This document shows, one piece after another, positions 1 through 5,357 of a stretch of 7,780 bases of DNA (positions are counted from its first letter, which is position 1; every line of letters begins with the position of its first letter). The stretch spans positions 1 through 7,780 of the forward strand of contig JAUVGM010000101.1 of NCBI GenBank assembly GCA_030593785.1, given 5' to 3'. Source of the stretch: Gammaproteobacteria bacterium. GTDB lineage: Bacteria; Pseudomonadota; Gammaproteobacteria; UBA6429; Thiohalophilaceae. Below the pieces are notes generated by a model that saw nothing but the letters and a program-made list of their open reading frames with translations, ran no database searches and was not told where the DNA came from. A program made the position numbers and the translations under genes.

Positions 1-64
1 GCATTTGAAAAAAATATAGCCAGTAGACTAATAATTATTAAAATTTGTTTGTGTTTAATTATAT

Positions 65-535
65 TCATTTTAATGTCATCAGGTAAGTTATTACATCTTC
101 AGTTTCTTGCGCAGTTAACACGGGTTTACCCCAGAAATCATCAGCAACACGGTTATTTTCTTTAGGATTTTTATAAAAGCCCGGCATGATAGTAAAGGGA
201 TTAATTTTTTGTTCATCCGCAACGCGTAAGCGGATTTGCCCTTTGTTTAATCGAGAAGCGATACCCTGTAAAGGTGGTCCAACCGTGCCGTGAAAGGATT
301 CTTCTGGTATGGGTAAGCTATGACAGGCAAGGCAGTTGCCTTTATCTTGATTAATGGCAATTTTACGACCACGTTGAGCATCGCCAGTAAAACCGCCTAA
401 CGGTTTTTTGATCGCATAGTTTTCTATTTTCCAGGGGTAAAAAATTTGTTCTGCAAAAGAAGGGGAAAAGGTGCTGATAGACAGTAATGAAAAAACGATA
501 GCAAATACAGCATGTTTACTTACAGCAATTTGCAT
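65..535 (-). CDS. soxX: SoxX, sulfur-oxidation c-type cytochrome
   Basis: SoxX is the small monohaem subunit of the periplasmic SoxAX cytochrome, which oxidatively couples thiosulfate to the carrier protein SoxYZ. The 156-residue product starts with a Sec signal peptide (hydrophobic about residues 9-26, likely cleavage after SFA at 28). The haem motif CLACH is at residues 68-72, and the TIMPGFY segment supplies the probable axial Met117. The family-typical C-terminus GKPVLTAQETEDVITYLMTL is present, and length is normal for SoxX. The ATG at 535 is preceded by AGGGA, spaced slightly long at 11 bases, and the signal peptide begins right there. A good promoter lies just upstream, so the gene need not depend on msrB. 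No other sox gene is visible; only 64 bases follow it before the window edge, so soxA or soxYZ could lie beyond. The family assignment is secure; participation in thiosulfate oxidation is inferred. Confidence 0.93.
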   Translation of the reverse strand: MQIAVSKHAVFAIVFSLLSISTFSPSFAEQIFYPWKIENYAIKKPLGGFTGDAQRGRKIAINQDKGNCLACHSLPIPEESFHGTVGPPLQGIASRLNKGQIRLRVADEQKINPFTIMPGFYKNPKENNRVADDFWGKPVLTAQETEDVITYLMTLK

Positions 536-577
536 TATTGTTATATTCCCTATTTATAAAGATTAAATATATTTTTA

Positions 578-605
578 ATTATAGTTTTTATAAGAGAGAA
601 CTCAA
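578..605 (-). promoter_or_regulatory. Sigma70-type promoter of soxX
   Basis: Read on the minus strand, TTGAGT (600-605) and a perfect TATAAT (578-583) are separated by 16 bases. The predicted transcript starts about 35 bases before the soxX ATG. This is the best-scoring sigma70-like pair I see in the window. The surrounding DNA is very AT-rich, so chance matches are possible. Confidence 0.5.
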
Positions 606-648
606 ATATTATTATTATTTTAATTCAATTGTATAGTGATTTTGAGGT

Positions 649-1059
649 TTAAGATTCTTTTAAATCTAAACAAACCGAATTAATGCAATAGCGAAGTCTG
701 GTTGGTTGTGGGCCATCAGGGAATACGTGGCCAAGATGAGACTTACATTTATTACAATGTACTTCGACTCGTGCCATGCCTAAGGTATTGTCTGTTGTCT
801 CTTCAACAGCATTTTCGTTAACAGCCTGAAAATAACTTGGCCAGCCTGTGCCAGAATCAAATTTAGTTTCTGATGAAAATAAATCTGCACCACATCCTGC
901 GCAGACATAAGTACCTTTTGTTTTACAATCAGCATATTTACCGGAGAAAGGACGTTCTGTGCCATGTTGGCGCATCACCTGGTATTGTTCAGCAGAGAGG
1001 CTTCCTTGCCATTCATGATCTGATTTTTCAGCTTCCGATTTTTCAGTTTTGTCCGACAC
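649..1059 (-). CDS. msrB: Peptide-methionine (R)-S-oxide reductase MsrB
   Basis: MsrB reduces the R epimer of methionine sulfoxide in oxidised proteins, normally with thioredoxin as reductant. The 136-residue protein carries the two zinc CxxC pairs (C53/C56 and C102/C105), the motif HLGHVFPDGPQPT and the nucleophile Cys125 in RYCINSVCL. At the place of the E. coli resolving cysteine (DSGCGWPS) it has threonine, Thr71 in DSGTGWPS; an extra cysteine, Cys130, sits five residues after the nucleophile. No signal peptide is seen, so it is probably cytoplasmic. The start is GTG at 1059, five bases after the mlaC stop, with no Shine-Dalgarno sequence in the AT-rich gap, which suggests translational coupling to mlaC. 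A later start at Met29 would remove part of the conserved N-terminus (QYQVMRQHGTE) and is less likely. Confidence 0.95.
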   Translation of the reverse strand: MSDKTEKSEAEKSDHEWQGSLSAEQYQVMRQHGTERPFSGKYADCKTKGTYVCAGCGADLFSSETKFDSGTGWPSYFQAVNENAVEETTDNTLGMARVEVHCNKCKSHLGHVFPDGPQPTRLRYCINSVCLDLKES

Positions 1060-1064
1060 TAATA

Positions 1065-1742
1065 TTAATTAGTTTTTTTAGCGTTATTTACAAGAAGATT
1101 TTTATTTTTTTCTTCAAGTGAAGCAATTAATGCATCGATGCCATCCGTTCTAAATTGTGTGGCAAAGTTGTTTTTGTAGGTAGTGATCATGCTGATGCCT
1201 TCAACTGAAACATCATAAATTTTCCAGCCTTTCTTAGTAAGATGCATGCGATAGTAGATTGGAATAGCTTTACCAGACTCTGGCATTATTTCTGCTCTTA
1301 CGGTCAGCGTGGTTTCGCCGTCTTTAAGTTTGATAGGGAAATATTGAATAAGATCATCTTTTAAATCTTTATCACGTCCACTTAAATATTCTGTTAACGC
1401 AGAGGAATAAAAGCGTAAAAGTAAAAGACGAAATTGACGAATGAATTTAATTTTTTGTTCTTTTTCTGCACGACGCCAGTATTTTCCCATTACCATCTTA
1501 GAGGCAGTAATAAAGTCGAGGTGAGGCAAAATAATTTCTTCAACAAGTGAAGTCAGTTTGTCGGGAGACTTTTTGATTTCAGCACGACTATCATTGATGG
1601 AGTGCAGCATTTTTATGGTGGCAACTTTAAGCAATTCATCAGGTGGCTGAATATTGGCTTGGGCCTGAGTGTTGGCCATAAATAGAAAAGCAAAAATAAG
1701 AGCAAATACTCCATGTTTAAGTGTTTGCGGGAAAGTCGACAT
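1065..1742 (-). CDS. mlaC: MlaC/Ttg2D-type periplasmic phospholipid-binding protein
   Basis: MlaC proteins ferry phospholipids across the periplasm between the outer-membrane MlaA complex and the inner-membrane MlaFEDB transporter. From the preferred start the protein has 225 residues: a signal peptide (hydrophobic about 11-23, cleavage probably after AQA at 29) and then a MlaC domain. Family features include the aromatic-rich helix around YWRRAEKEQKIKFIRQF (88-104) and the C-terminal GWKIYDVSVEGISMITTYK strand-helix (172-190). I chose the ATG at 1742 because GGAG lies six bases before it and the signal peptide begins there; an in-frame ATG at 1775 adds 11 residues but has a weaker ribosome site. 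mlaF, mlaE, mlaD and mlaB are not adjacent, so this is an isolated copy within the window. It is followed by msrB after five bases. Confidence 0.88.
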   Translation of the reverse strand: MSTFPQTLKHGVFALIFAFLFMANTQAQANIQPPDELLKVATIKMLHSINDSRAEIKKSPDKLTSLVEEIILPHLDFITASKMVMGKYWRRAEKEQKIKFIRQFRLLLLRFYSSALTEYLSGRDKDLKDDLIQYFPIKLKDGETTLTVRAEIMPESGKAIPIYYRMHLTKKGWKIYDVSVEGISMITTYKNNFATQFRTDGIDALIASLEEKNKNLLVNNAKKTN

Positions 1743-1824
1743 ATTGAGCTCCAAATTTGTAATTTTTATGACCATAATCTCTATTTGTCCAAATGTCTGT
1801 TAAGTTGTCGTCATTCTTAAAAGC

Positions 1825-1854
1825 GGGACAAATATCGCTACAGTATTATATAGT
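1825..1854 (+). promoter_or_regulatory. Candidate hemB promoter
   Basis: GGGACA (1825-1830) and TATAGT (1849-1854) are 18 bases apart, placing the transcript start about 60 bases before the hemB start codon. Both hexamers are imperfect (four and five of six consensus bases), so this is a plausible rather than certain promoter. Confidence 0.35.
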
Positions 1855-1857
1855 AGC
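1837..1857. promoter_or_regulatory. Imperfect palindrome over the divergent hemB/mlaC promoters
   Basis: A 21-bp imperfect palindrome, GCTAC at one end and GTAGC at the other with 8 of 10 symmetric positions paired, covers the -10 candidates of both directions. These are TATAGT (1849-1854) for hemB and a perfect TATAAT (1845-1850 read on the minus strand) for mlaC. One bound protein could therefore affect both genes. The regulator is unknown and the site is a prediction from symmetry and position only. Confidence 0.35.
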
Positions 1858-1921
1858 AAAGATATTGCTTTGTTCTCGTTTGGACAAGCATAAATTTAAT
1901 TAGTTTAATCAGGAGTTTATT

Positions 1922-2941
1922 GTGGCATCTACTGAAACTGGACGGGGTCATTTTTCCCGCGTACGTATGCGTCGAATGCGCCGTGATGATTTTTCTCGCC
2001 GCCTAATGCGAGAGAATGCACTGAGTGCAGACGACCTGATTTACCCGGTTTTTGTTCTTGAAGGCAAGGGCAAGCGTGAAGAAGTGGCCTCAATGCCAGG
2101 TGTAGAGCGGGTTTCTCTCGATGAACTGCTAAAAGATGCAAAAGAAATTGTTGCATTAGGCATCCCCGCTATCGCTATTTTCCCTGTTACTCCAGCAGAA
2201 GCTAAATCTCTGGATGCGGCAGAAGCGTATAATCCTAATGGCCTGGCGCAACGCGCAGTACGGGCATTAAAAGAGATGTATCCAGATTTAGGTGTGATTA
2301 CGGATGTCGCGCTCGACCCTTTTACCACTCATGGCCAGGATGGTCTGATTGATGAGTCGGGTTATGTGATGAATGACGAGACGGTTGAGGTTTTGGTCAA
2401 ACAGGCCTTGTCTCATGCTAAAGCTGGCGCAGATGTGGTGGCCCCGTCAGACATGATGGATGGGCGAATTGGTCAGATCCGTGATGCCCTGGAAGAGGCG
2501 GGTTTTATTCATACCCGCATTTTGGCTTATGCTGCAAAATACGCATCCAGTTTTTACGGTCCCTTCCGTGATGCAGTGGGTTCATCAGGTAATCTCGGTA
2601 AAGGGAATAAAAATAGCTACCAGATGGATCCTGCGAACAGTGATGAAGCCCTCTGGGAAGTTAGCCTGGATTTAGATGAAGGTGCCGATATGGTGATGAT
2701 TAAGCCTGGCATGCCTTACCTTGATATTGTTCGTCGTGTAAAAGACGAGTTTGGTGCTCCCACATATGTTTACCAGGTGAGTGGAGAATACGCGATGTTA
2801 AAAGCAGCGGCACAGAACGGCTGGTTAGATGAAAAAGCCGTCGTTTTAGAATCACTCTTATCATTCAAGCGCGCTGGTGCAGATGGAATTTTGACTTATT
2901 TTGCCGTTGCTGCGGCTAAGTGGTTAAAAGAAAATCAGTAG
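1922..2941 (+). CDS. hemB: Delta-aminolevulinic acid dehydratase (porphobilinogen synthase)
   Basis: HemB condenses two 5-aminolevulinate molecules to porphobilinogen, the first common step of tetrapyrrole synthesis, in the cytoplasm. The 339-residue protein is full length and closely Pseudomonas-like. The two Schiff-base lysines are Lys206 (AYAAKYASSFYGPFRDA) and Lys261 (MVMIKPGMPYLD). The metal loop DVALDPFTTHGQDG (128-141) has Ala130, Asp132 and Asp140 where zinc enzymes have cysteines, so this is the cysteine-free, Mg-dependent class. The start is GTG at 1922, with AGGAG six bases upstream; an internal ATG at 1967 would cut into the conserved basic N-terminal arm. The gene is divergent from mlaC and apparently monocistronic. 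Haem made through this pathway would be needed by cytochromes such as SoxX, but no special link is implied. Confidence 0.97.
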   Translation: MASTETGRGHFSRVRMRRMRRDDFSRRLMRENALSADDLIYPVFVLEGKGKREEVASMPGVERVSLDELLKDAKEIVALGIPAIAIFPVTPAEAKSLDAAEAYNPNGLAQRAVRALKEMYPDLGVITDVALDPFTTHGQDGLIDESGYVMNDETVEVLVKQALSHAKAGADVVAPSDMMDGRIGQIRDALEEAGFIHTRILAYAAKYASSFYGPFRDAVGSSGNLGKGNKNSYQMDPANSDEALWEVSLDLDEGADMVMIKPGMPYLDIVRRVKDEFGAPTYVYQVSGEYAMLKAAAQNGWLDEKAVVLESLLSFKRAGADGILTYFAVAAAKWLKENQ

Positions 2942-2989
2942 TAATTTACTCAGGTTTTAATCCTTAAAATCCCCGTCATTGCACTTAAT

Positions 2990-3010
2990 GAACCGCTTGC
3001 TAAGCGGTTC
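2990..3010. repeat. Perfect 9-bp hairpin after hemB
   Basis: GAACCGCTT and AAGCGGTTC pair perfectly around a three-base GCT loop, 48 bases after the hemB stop. It may end or protect the hemB transcript. No T-run follows, so I do not call it an intrinsic terminator. It lies within the left half of the larger palindromic element. Confidence 0.5.
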
Positions 3011-3024
3011 GTCAGTATTACCCT

Positions 3025-3040
3025 AACGTGTTTACACGTT
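3025..3040. repeat. Second small hairpin in the palindromic element
   Basis: AACGTG and CACGTT pair perfectly around a TTTA loop (or seven pairs around TT). The hairpin follows the 2990-3010 hairpin after 14 bases. No T-run follows it. Confidence 0.4.
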
Positions 3041-3152
3041 CTGGCATCGATGGAACAAAGTGACTGCGGCAATCTCATAATTAATACCTCTTATCTGGAG
3101 ATTGCCACGCCATAAAAAGACATGGCTCGCAATGACTTCGGGATAAAATTAA

Positions 3153-3170
3153 TTGCCATAAAACTGTAAC
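3153..3170 (+). promoter_or_regulatory. PhoB box upstream of the DUF47-pit operon
   Basis: TTGCCAT-AAAA-CTGTAAC matches the two-repeat Pho box (CTGTCAT, four AT-rich bases, CTGTCAT/C): five of seven in the first repeat, six of seven in the second, with the correct 11-base period. Downstream, TTTAAT (3179-3184) is 8 bases after the box, near the usual place of a PhoB-activated -10; TATACT (3200-3205) is an alternative with no good -35. The box lies 96 bases before a phosphate-transporter operon, which strongly supports its meaning. Whether PhoB activates or represses here is not visible. Confidence 0.6.
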
Positions 3171-3230
3171 AAAGTGTTTTTAATTGTGTGTGCACTTTGT
3201 ATACTTCGCGCCATACGAAGACTATAAATT

Positions 3231-3248
3231 GATACTGAAGGCAGTATC
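3231..3248 (+). promoter_or_regulatory. Leader hairpin just before the DUF47 ribosome site
   Basis: GATACTG and CAGTATC pair perfectly (7 bp) around an AAGG loop, ending seven bases before the AGAGGA ribosome site (3255-3260). A weaker hairpin, CTTCG/CGAAG, lies upstream (3204-3220). In the mRNA it could tune translation or stability, or in DNA act as an operator. No known riboswitch is recognisable. Confidence 0.35.
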
Positions 3249-3266
3249 AAATCAAGAGGAAAATGT

Positions 3267-3944
3267 ATGGCACGCACAACCATTTCGAGTCTGTTTGGCT
3301 CATCTCCCGTCGCTCCTTTGCAATCTCATATGTCCAGTGTTCAAGAATGTATTGTTGAGCTTGTTCCTTTTTTCAAAGCGGTTTTAAAAGAAGATTGGAC
3401 TGTAGCAAAAGCACAACAAAAGAAAATTGCGAAATTAGAAAACGAAGCTGACAAGCTTAAGAAAAAGCTACGCTTACATTTACCTAAAAGTTTATTCATG
3501 CCGGTCTCGCGTCGAGACTTACTCGAAGTACTGACCATGCAAGATAAAATTGCCAATAAATCAAAAGATATCGCCGGTATTATAATTGGTCGTAAAATGA
3601 CTTTTCCCAAAGAAGTCAGTGAAAAGCTCATTGATTTTGTTAAGCGTTGTATTGATGCTTCTAAACAAGCACAAAAAGCCATTAATGAACTTGATGAATT
3701 GGTTGAAACTGGTTTCAGTGGTCGAGAAGTAAAGTTAGTTCAAGAAATGATTAAGAAGTTAGACGATATCGAATCAGACACGGATAAGATTCAAGTAAAA
3801 GTGCGCGCAGAACTCTTCAAAAAGGAAAAGGACTTACCACCGGTAGACGTGATGTTTATGTATCGCGTTATTGATGGGATTGGCGACTTAGCGGATTTAT
3901 CGCAAAGAGTCGGTAGTCGTTTAGAGCTTATGTTAGCGCGTTAA
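3267..3944 (+). CDS. DUF47 (PhoU-like) protein, partner of Pit
   Basis: This is a DUF47/TIGR00153-type protein, a PhoU-like helical-bundle family usually encoded beside Pit transporters and thought to regulate phosphate uptake. The 225-residue sequence is almost entirely helical. Acidic helices such as KLENEADKLKKKL (56-68) and KKLDDIESDTDKIQ (163-176) have the E/D-rich spacing that binds metal in PhoU-like folds. The C-terminus DVMFMYRVIDGIGDLADLSQRVGSRLELML is typical of the family, and no signal peptide or membrane segment is seen. The ATG at 3267 has AGAGGA six bases upstream; an ATG at 3263 is in another frame. The pit start lies 12 bases after its stop, so the two are cotranscribed. The exact role (gating Pit, scaffold or metal sensing) is not established by sequence. 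Confidence 0.92.
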   Translation: MARTTISSLFGSSPVAPLQSHMSSVQECIVELVPFFKAVLKEDWTVAKAQQKKIAKLENEADKLKKKLRLHLPKSLFMPVSRRDLLEVLTMQDKIANKSKDIAGIIIGRKMTFPKEVSEKLIDFVKRCIDASKQAQKAINELDELVETGFSGREVKLVQEMIKKLDDIESDTDKIQVKVRAELFKKEKDLPPVDVMFMYRVIDGIGDLADLSQRVGSRLELMLAR

Positions 3945-3956
3945 GGGAGAGTTGTT

Positions 3957-5222
3957 GTGGAATTAATTACTACATATGGAACTATCTTCCTTATATTAGC
4001 CTGTATCTTTGGTTTATTTATGGCCTGGGGTATTGGTGCAAATGATGTTGCCAATGCAATGGGTACTTCAGTTGGTTCTGGCGCAATTACCATTAAGCAA
4101 GCTGTTCTTATCGCGGCCATTTTTGAATTCGCTGGTGCGTTTTTAGCTGGCGGTCAAGTAACAAAAACAATTCGTAAAGGCATCATTGATGCAGAGATGC
4201 TTTCAGCAACGCCTGAACTTTTAGTTTATGGCATGTTGGCATCATTGCTTGCAGCTGGTATATGGTTATTGGTTGCTTCTAAGTTTGGTTGGCCTGTTTC
4301 AACCACGCATACTATCGTTGGTGCGATTGTTGGTTTTGCTGCTGTCGGCATCGGTGTTGATGCTGTGCACTGGGGCAAGGTCGGCACTATTGTGATGAGC
4401 TGGGTTATTTCACCTGCACTCGCGGGGGCAGCGTCCTATTGGTTATTCCGATCGGTACAAAAGCTAATACTCAATCGAGATGACCCGTTTGAAGCCGCGA
4501 AAAAAGTTGTGCCTTATTATGTTTTATTGACCGGTTTCATTATTGCGTTAGTGACAATGTTTAAAGGTTTAAAACATGTTGGTTTAGAAGTAACGCCTAT
4601 TGAAAGTTACAGTTATGCCTTTGCTTTTGGTTTAGTCATTATGTTTATGAGCATGATTTCGATTCGTAAACTAAAAATAGACCCGGATGCGGATAAAGAT
4701 TTCCATTTTGCAAACGTAGAGCGAGTCTTTGGTGTGTTAATGGTTGTTACTGCTTGTGCAATGGCTTTCGCGCATGGCTCTAACGATGTAGCAAATGCCA
4801 TTGGTCCTGTCGCAGCTGTTGTGGGTATTGTGCAAAGCGGTGGTGAGATTGCACAAAAATCAATATTACCTGTTTGGGTATTAATTTTAGGTGGAGCAGG
4901 TATTGTTGCAGGTCTTTTAATGTATGGTCGTCGTGTTATGGCGACCATTGGCAAGAACATTACTGAGCTCACACCAAGCCGTGGTTTCGCGGCAACCTTG
5001 GCAGCAGCAACAACCGTTGTGTTTGCATCTGGTACAGGTCTTCCCATTTCAACTACACACACTTTAGTGGGTGCAGTGTTAGGTGTTGGTTTAGCTCGCG
5101 GTATTGGTGCGCTTAACTTAACAGTGGTGCGTACCATTTTCCTTTCATGGATTGTTACGTTACCGGCTGGCGCGCTGATGTCGATTTTGTTCTTCTTCAC
5201 GCTTAAAGGTATCTTCAGTTAG
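3957..5222 (+). CDS. pit: Pit-family inorganic phosphate permease
   Basis: This is an inner-membrane transporter of the Pit/PiT family (PF01384) that takes up phosphate, in bacteria usually as a neutral metal-phosphate complex driven by protons. The 421-residue protein shows the family's internal duplication. GANDVAN (27-33) and WPVSTTHT (112-119) in the first half are matched by GSNDVAN (274-280) and LPISTTHT (362-369) in the second. About ten hydrophobic membrane segments flank a short central loop (about 169-185), with another hydrophilic stretch at about 236-255. The start is GTG at 3957, with GGGAGA about seven bases upstream, 12 bases after the DUF47 stop. The length is that of short Pit proteins without a large loop domain. 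A Pho box before the operon suggests phosphate control. Sulfate permeases (CysP) belong to the same superfamily, but the DUF47 neighbour and Pho box favour phosphate. Confidence 0.95.
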   Translation: MELITTYGTIFLILACIFGLFMAWGIGANDVANAMGTSVGSGAITIKQAVLIAAIFEFAGAFLAGGQVTKTIRKGIIDAEMLSATPELLVYGMLASLLAAGIWLLVASKFGWPVSTTHTIVGAIVGFAAVGIGVDAVHWGKVGTIVMSWVISPALAGAASYWLFRSVQKLILNRDDPFEAAKKVVPYYVLLTGFIIALVTMFKGLKHVGLEVTPIESYSYAFAFGLVIMFMSMISIRKLKIDPDADKDFHFANVERVFGVLMVVTACAMAFAHGSNDVANAIGPVAAVVGIVQSGGEIAQKSILPVWVLILGGAGIVAGLLMYGRRVMATIGKNITELTPSRGFAATLAAATTVVFASGTGLPISTTHTLVGAVLGVGLARGIGALNLTVVRTIFLSWIVTLPAGALMSILFFFTLKGIFS

Positions 5223-5254
5223 ATTAAATGAAGTTAAGTTGAATTTGCAGCATC

Positions 5255-5326
5255 AGGGGTCGGAGTCAAACTGAACGAAAATACTGAAGTACAATAATTA
5301 TGATGGTCAGTTTGACTCCGACCCCT
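5255..5326. repeat. Perfect 20-bp inverted repeat between pit and aroE
   Basis: AGGGGTCGGAGTCAAACTGA (5255-5274) is repeated exactly in inverse at 5307-5326 around a 32-base AT-rich loop. The GC-richer arms stand out from the surrounding DNA. Such GGGGTC(G/A)GAGT palindromes recall the REP-like units served by REP-associated Y1 (RAYT) transposases; this is resemblance from memory. In the RNA it would form a very stable hairpin and may end or stabilise the pit transcript, though only a short TTTATT follows. Confidence 0.7.
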
Positions 5327-5346
5327 TTATTCGCGACCCCTTTATT
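5319..5346. repeat. 13-bp direct repeat at the palindrome edge
   Basis: CGACCCCTTTATT occurs at 5319-5331 and again at 5334-5346, period 15. The first copy overlaps the right arm of the inverted repeat. It looks like a partial duplication of the element's end, and the second copy runs to within 11 bases of the aroE ATG. Confidence 0.6.
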
Positions 5347-5357
5347 AAGGTTAAGTA

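Larger units (their letters stand above)
1785..1887. repeat. Spaced 9-bp inverted repeat flanking the divergent promoter region
   Basis: TTGTCCAAA (1785-1793) recurs inverted as TTTGGACAA (1879-1887), and a third partial copy, GGACAAAT (1826-1833), inverts ATTTGTCC (1783-1790). The copies surround both predicted start regions of hemB and mlaC. They could be paired operator half-sites for DNA looping, or chance in AT-rich DNA. Confidence 0.3.
2969..3144. repeat. Nested palindromic intergenic element (MITE-like)
   Basis: This element fills most of the 325-bp gene-free stretch between hemB and the DUF47 gene. Its ends are inverted repeats: ATCCC plus GTCATTGC on the left (2969-2982) and GCAATGAC plus GGGAT on the right (3129-3144). 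Inside, GGCAATCTC (3068-3076) and GAGATTGCC (3098-3106) form a perfect 9-bp inverted repeat with a 21-nt loop. Three smaller hairpins sit within it (2990-3010, 3025-3040 and GCCAT/ATGGC at 3109-3126). The pairing of GTCATTGC with GCAATCTC ends resembles a palindromic repeat that I recall as widespread in bacterial genomes; that likeness is from memory. It carries no coding sequence, so it would be non-autonomous. Confidence 0.6.

Noticed and set aside
1..64. A second gene start (ATG at the extreme left on the minus strand) after soxX
   Set aside because: Only one codon is inside the window and there is no ribosome site, so it cannot be judged.
780..1121. Two overlapping frames across msrB, one on each strand
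   Set aside because: Both are out of frame with the secure MsrB sequence and yield unstructured peptides.
1929..2328. Two minus-strand frames opposite the 5' part of hemB
   Set aside because: They overlap each other and the conserved HemB coding frame, with no family resemblance or start signals.
2990..3040. The two hairpins after hemB as a classical rho-independent terminator
   Set aside because: Neither stem is followed by a run of T, so I report them as hairpins within the repeat element rather than as a terminator.
3184..3387. A 67-codon plus-strand frame starting before the DUF47 gene
   Set aside because: It overlaps the strong DUF47 start in another frame, begins in the predicted promoter/leader, has no ribosome site, and its peptide has no recognisable features.
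3341..3682. A 113-codon minus-strand frame opposite the DUF47 gene
   Set aside because: It is the reverse shadow of a conserved coding frame; the peptide has no motif or start signal.
4613..5200. A 195-codon minus-strand frame inside pit
   Set aside because: It is antisense to a well-supported Pit gene and its low-complexity Ala/Pro/Thr/Ile-rich peptide is what the reverse frame of a membrane protein gives.
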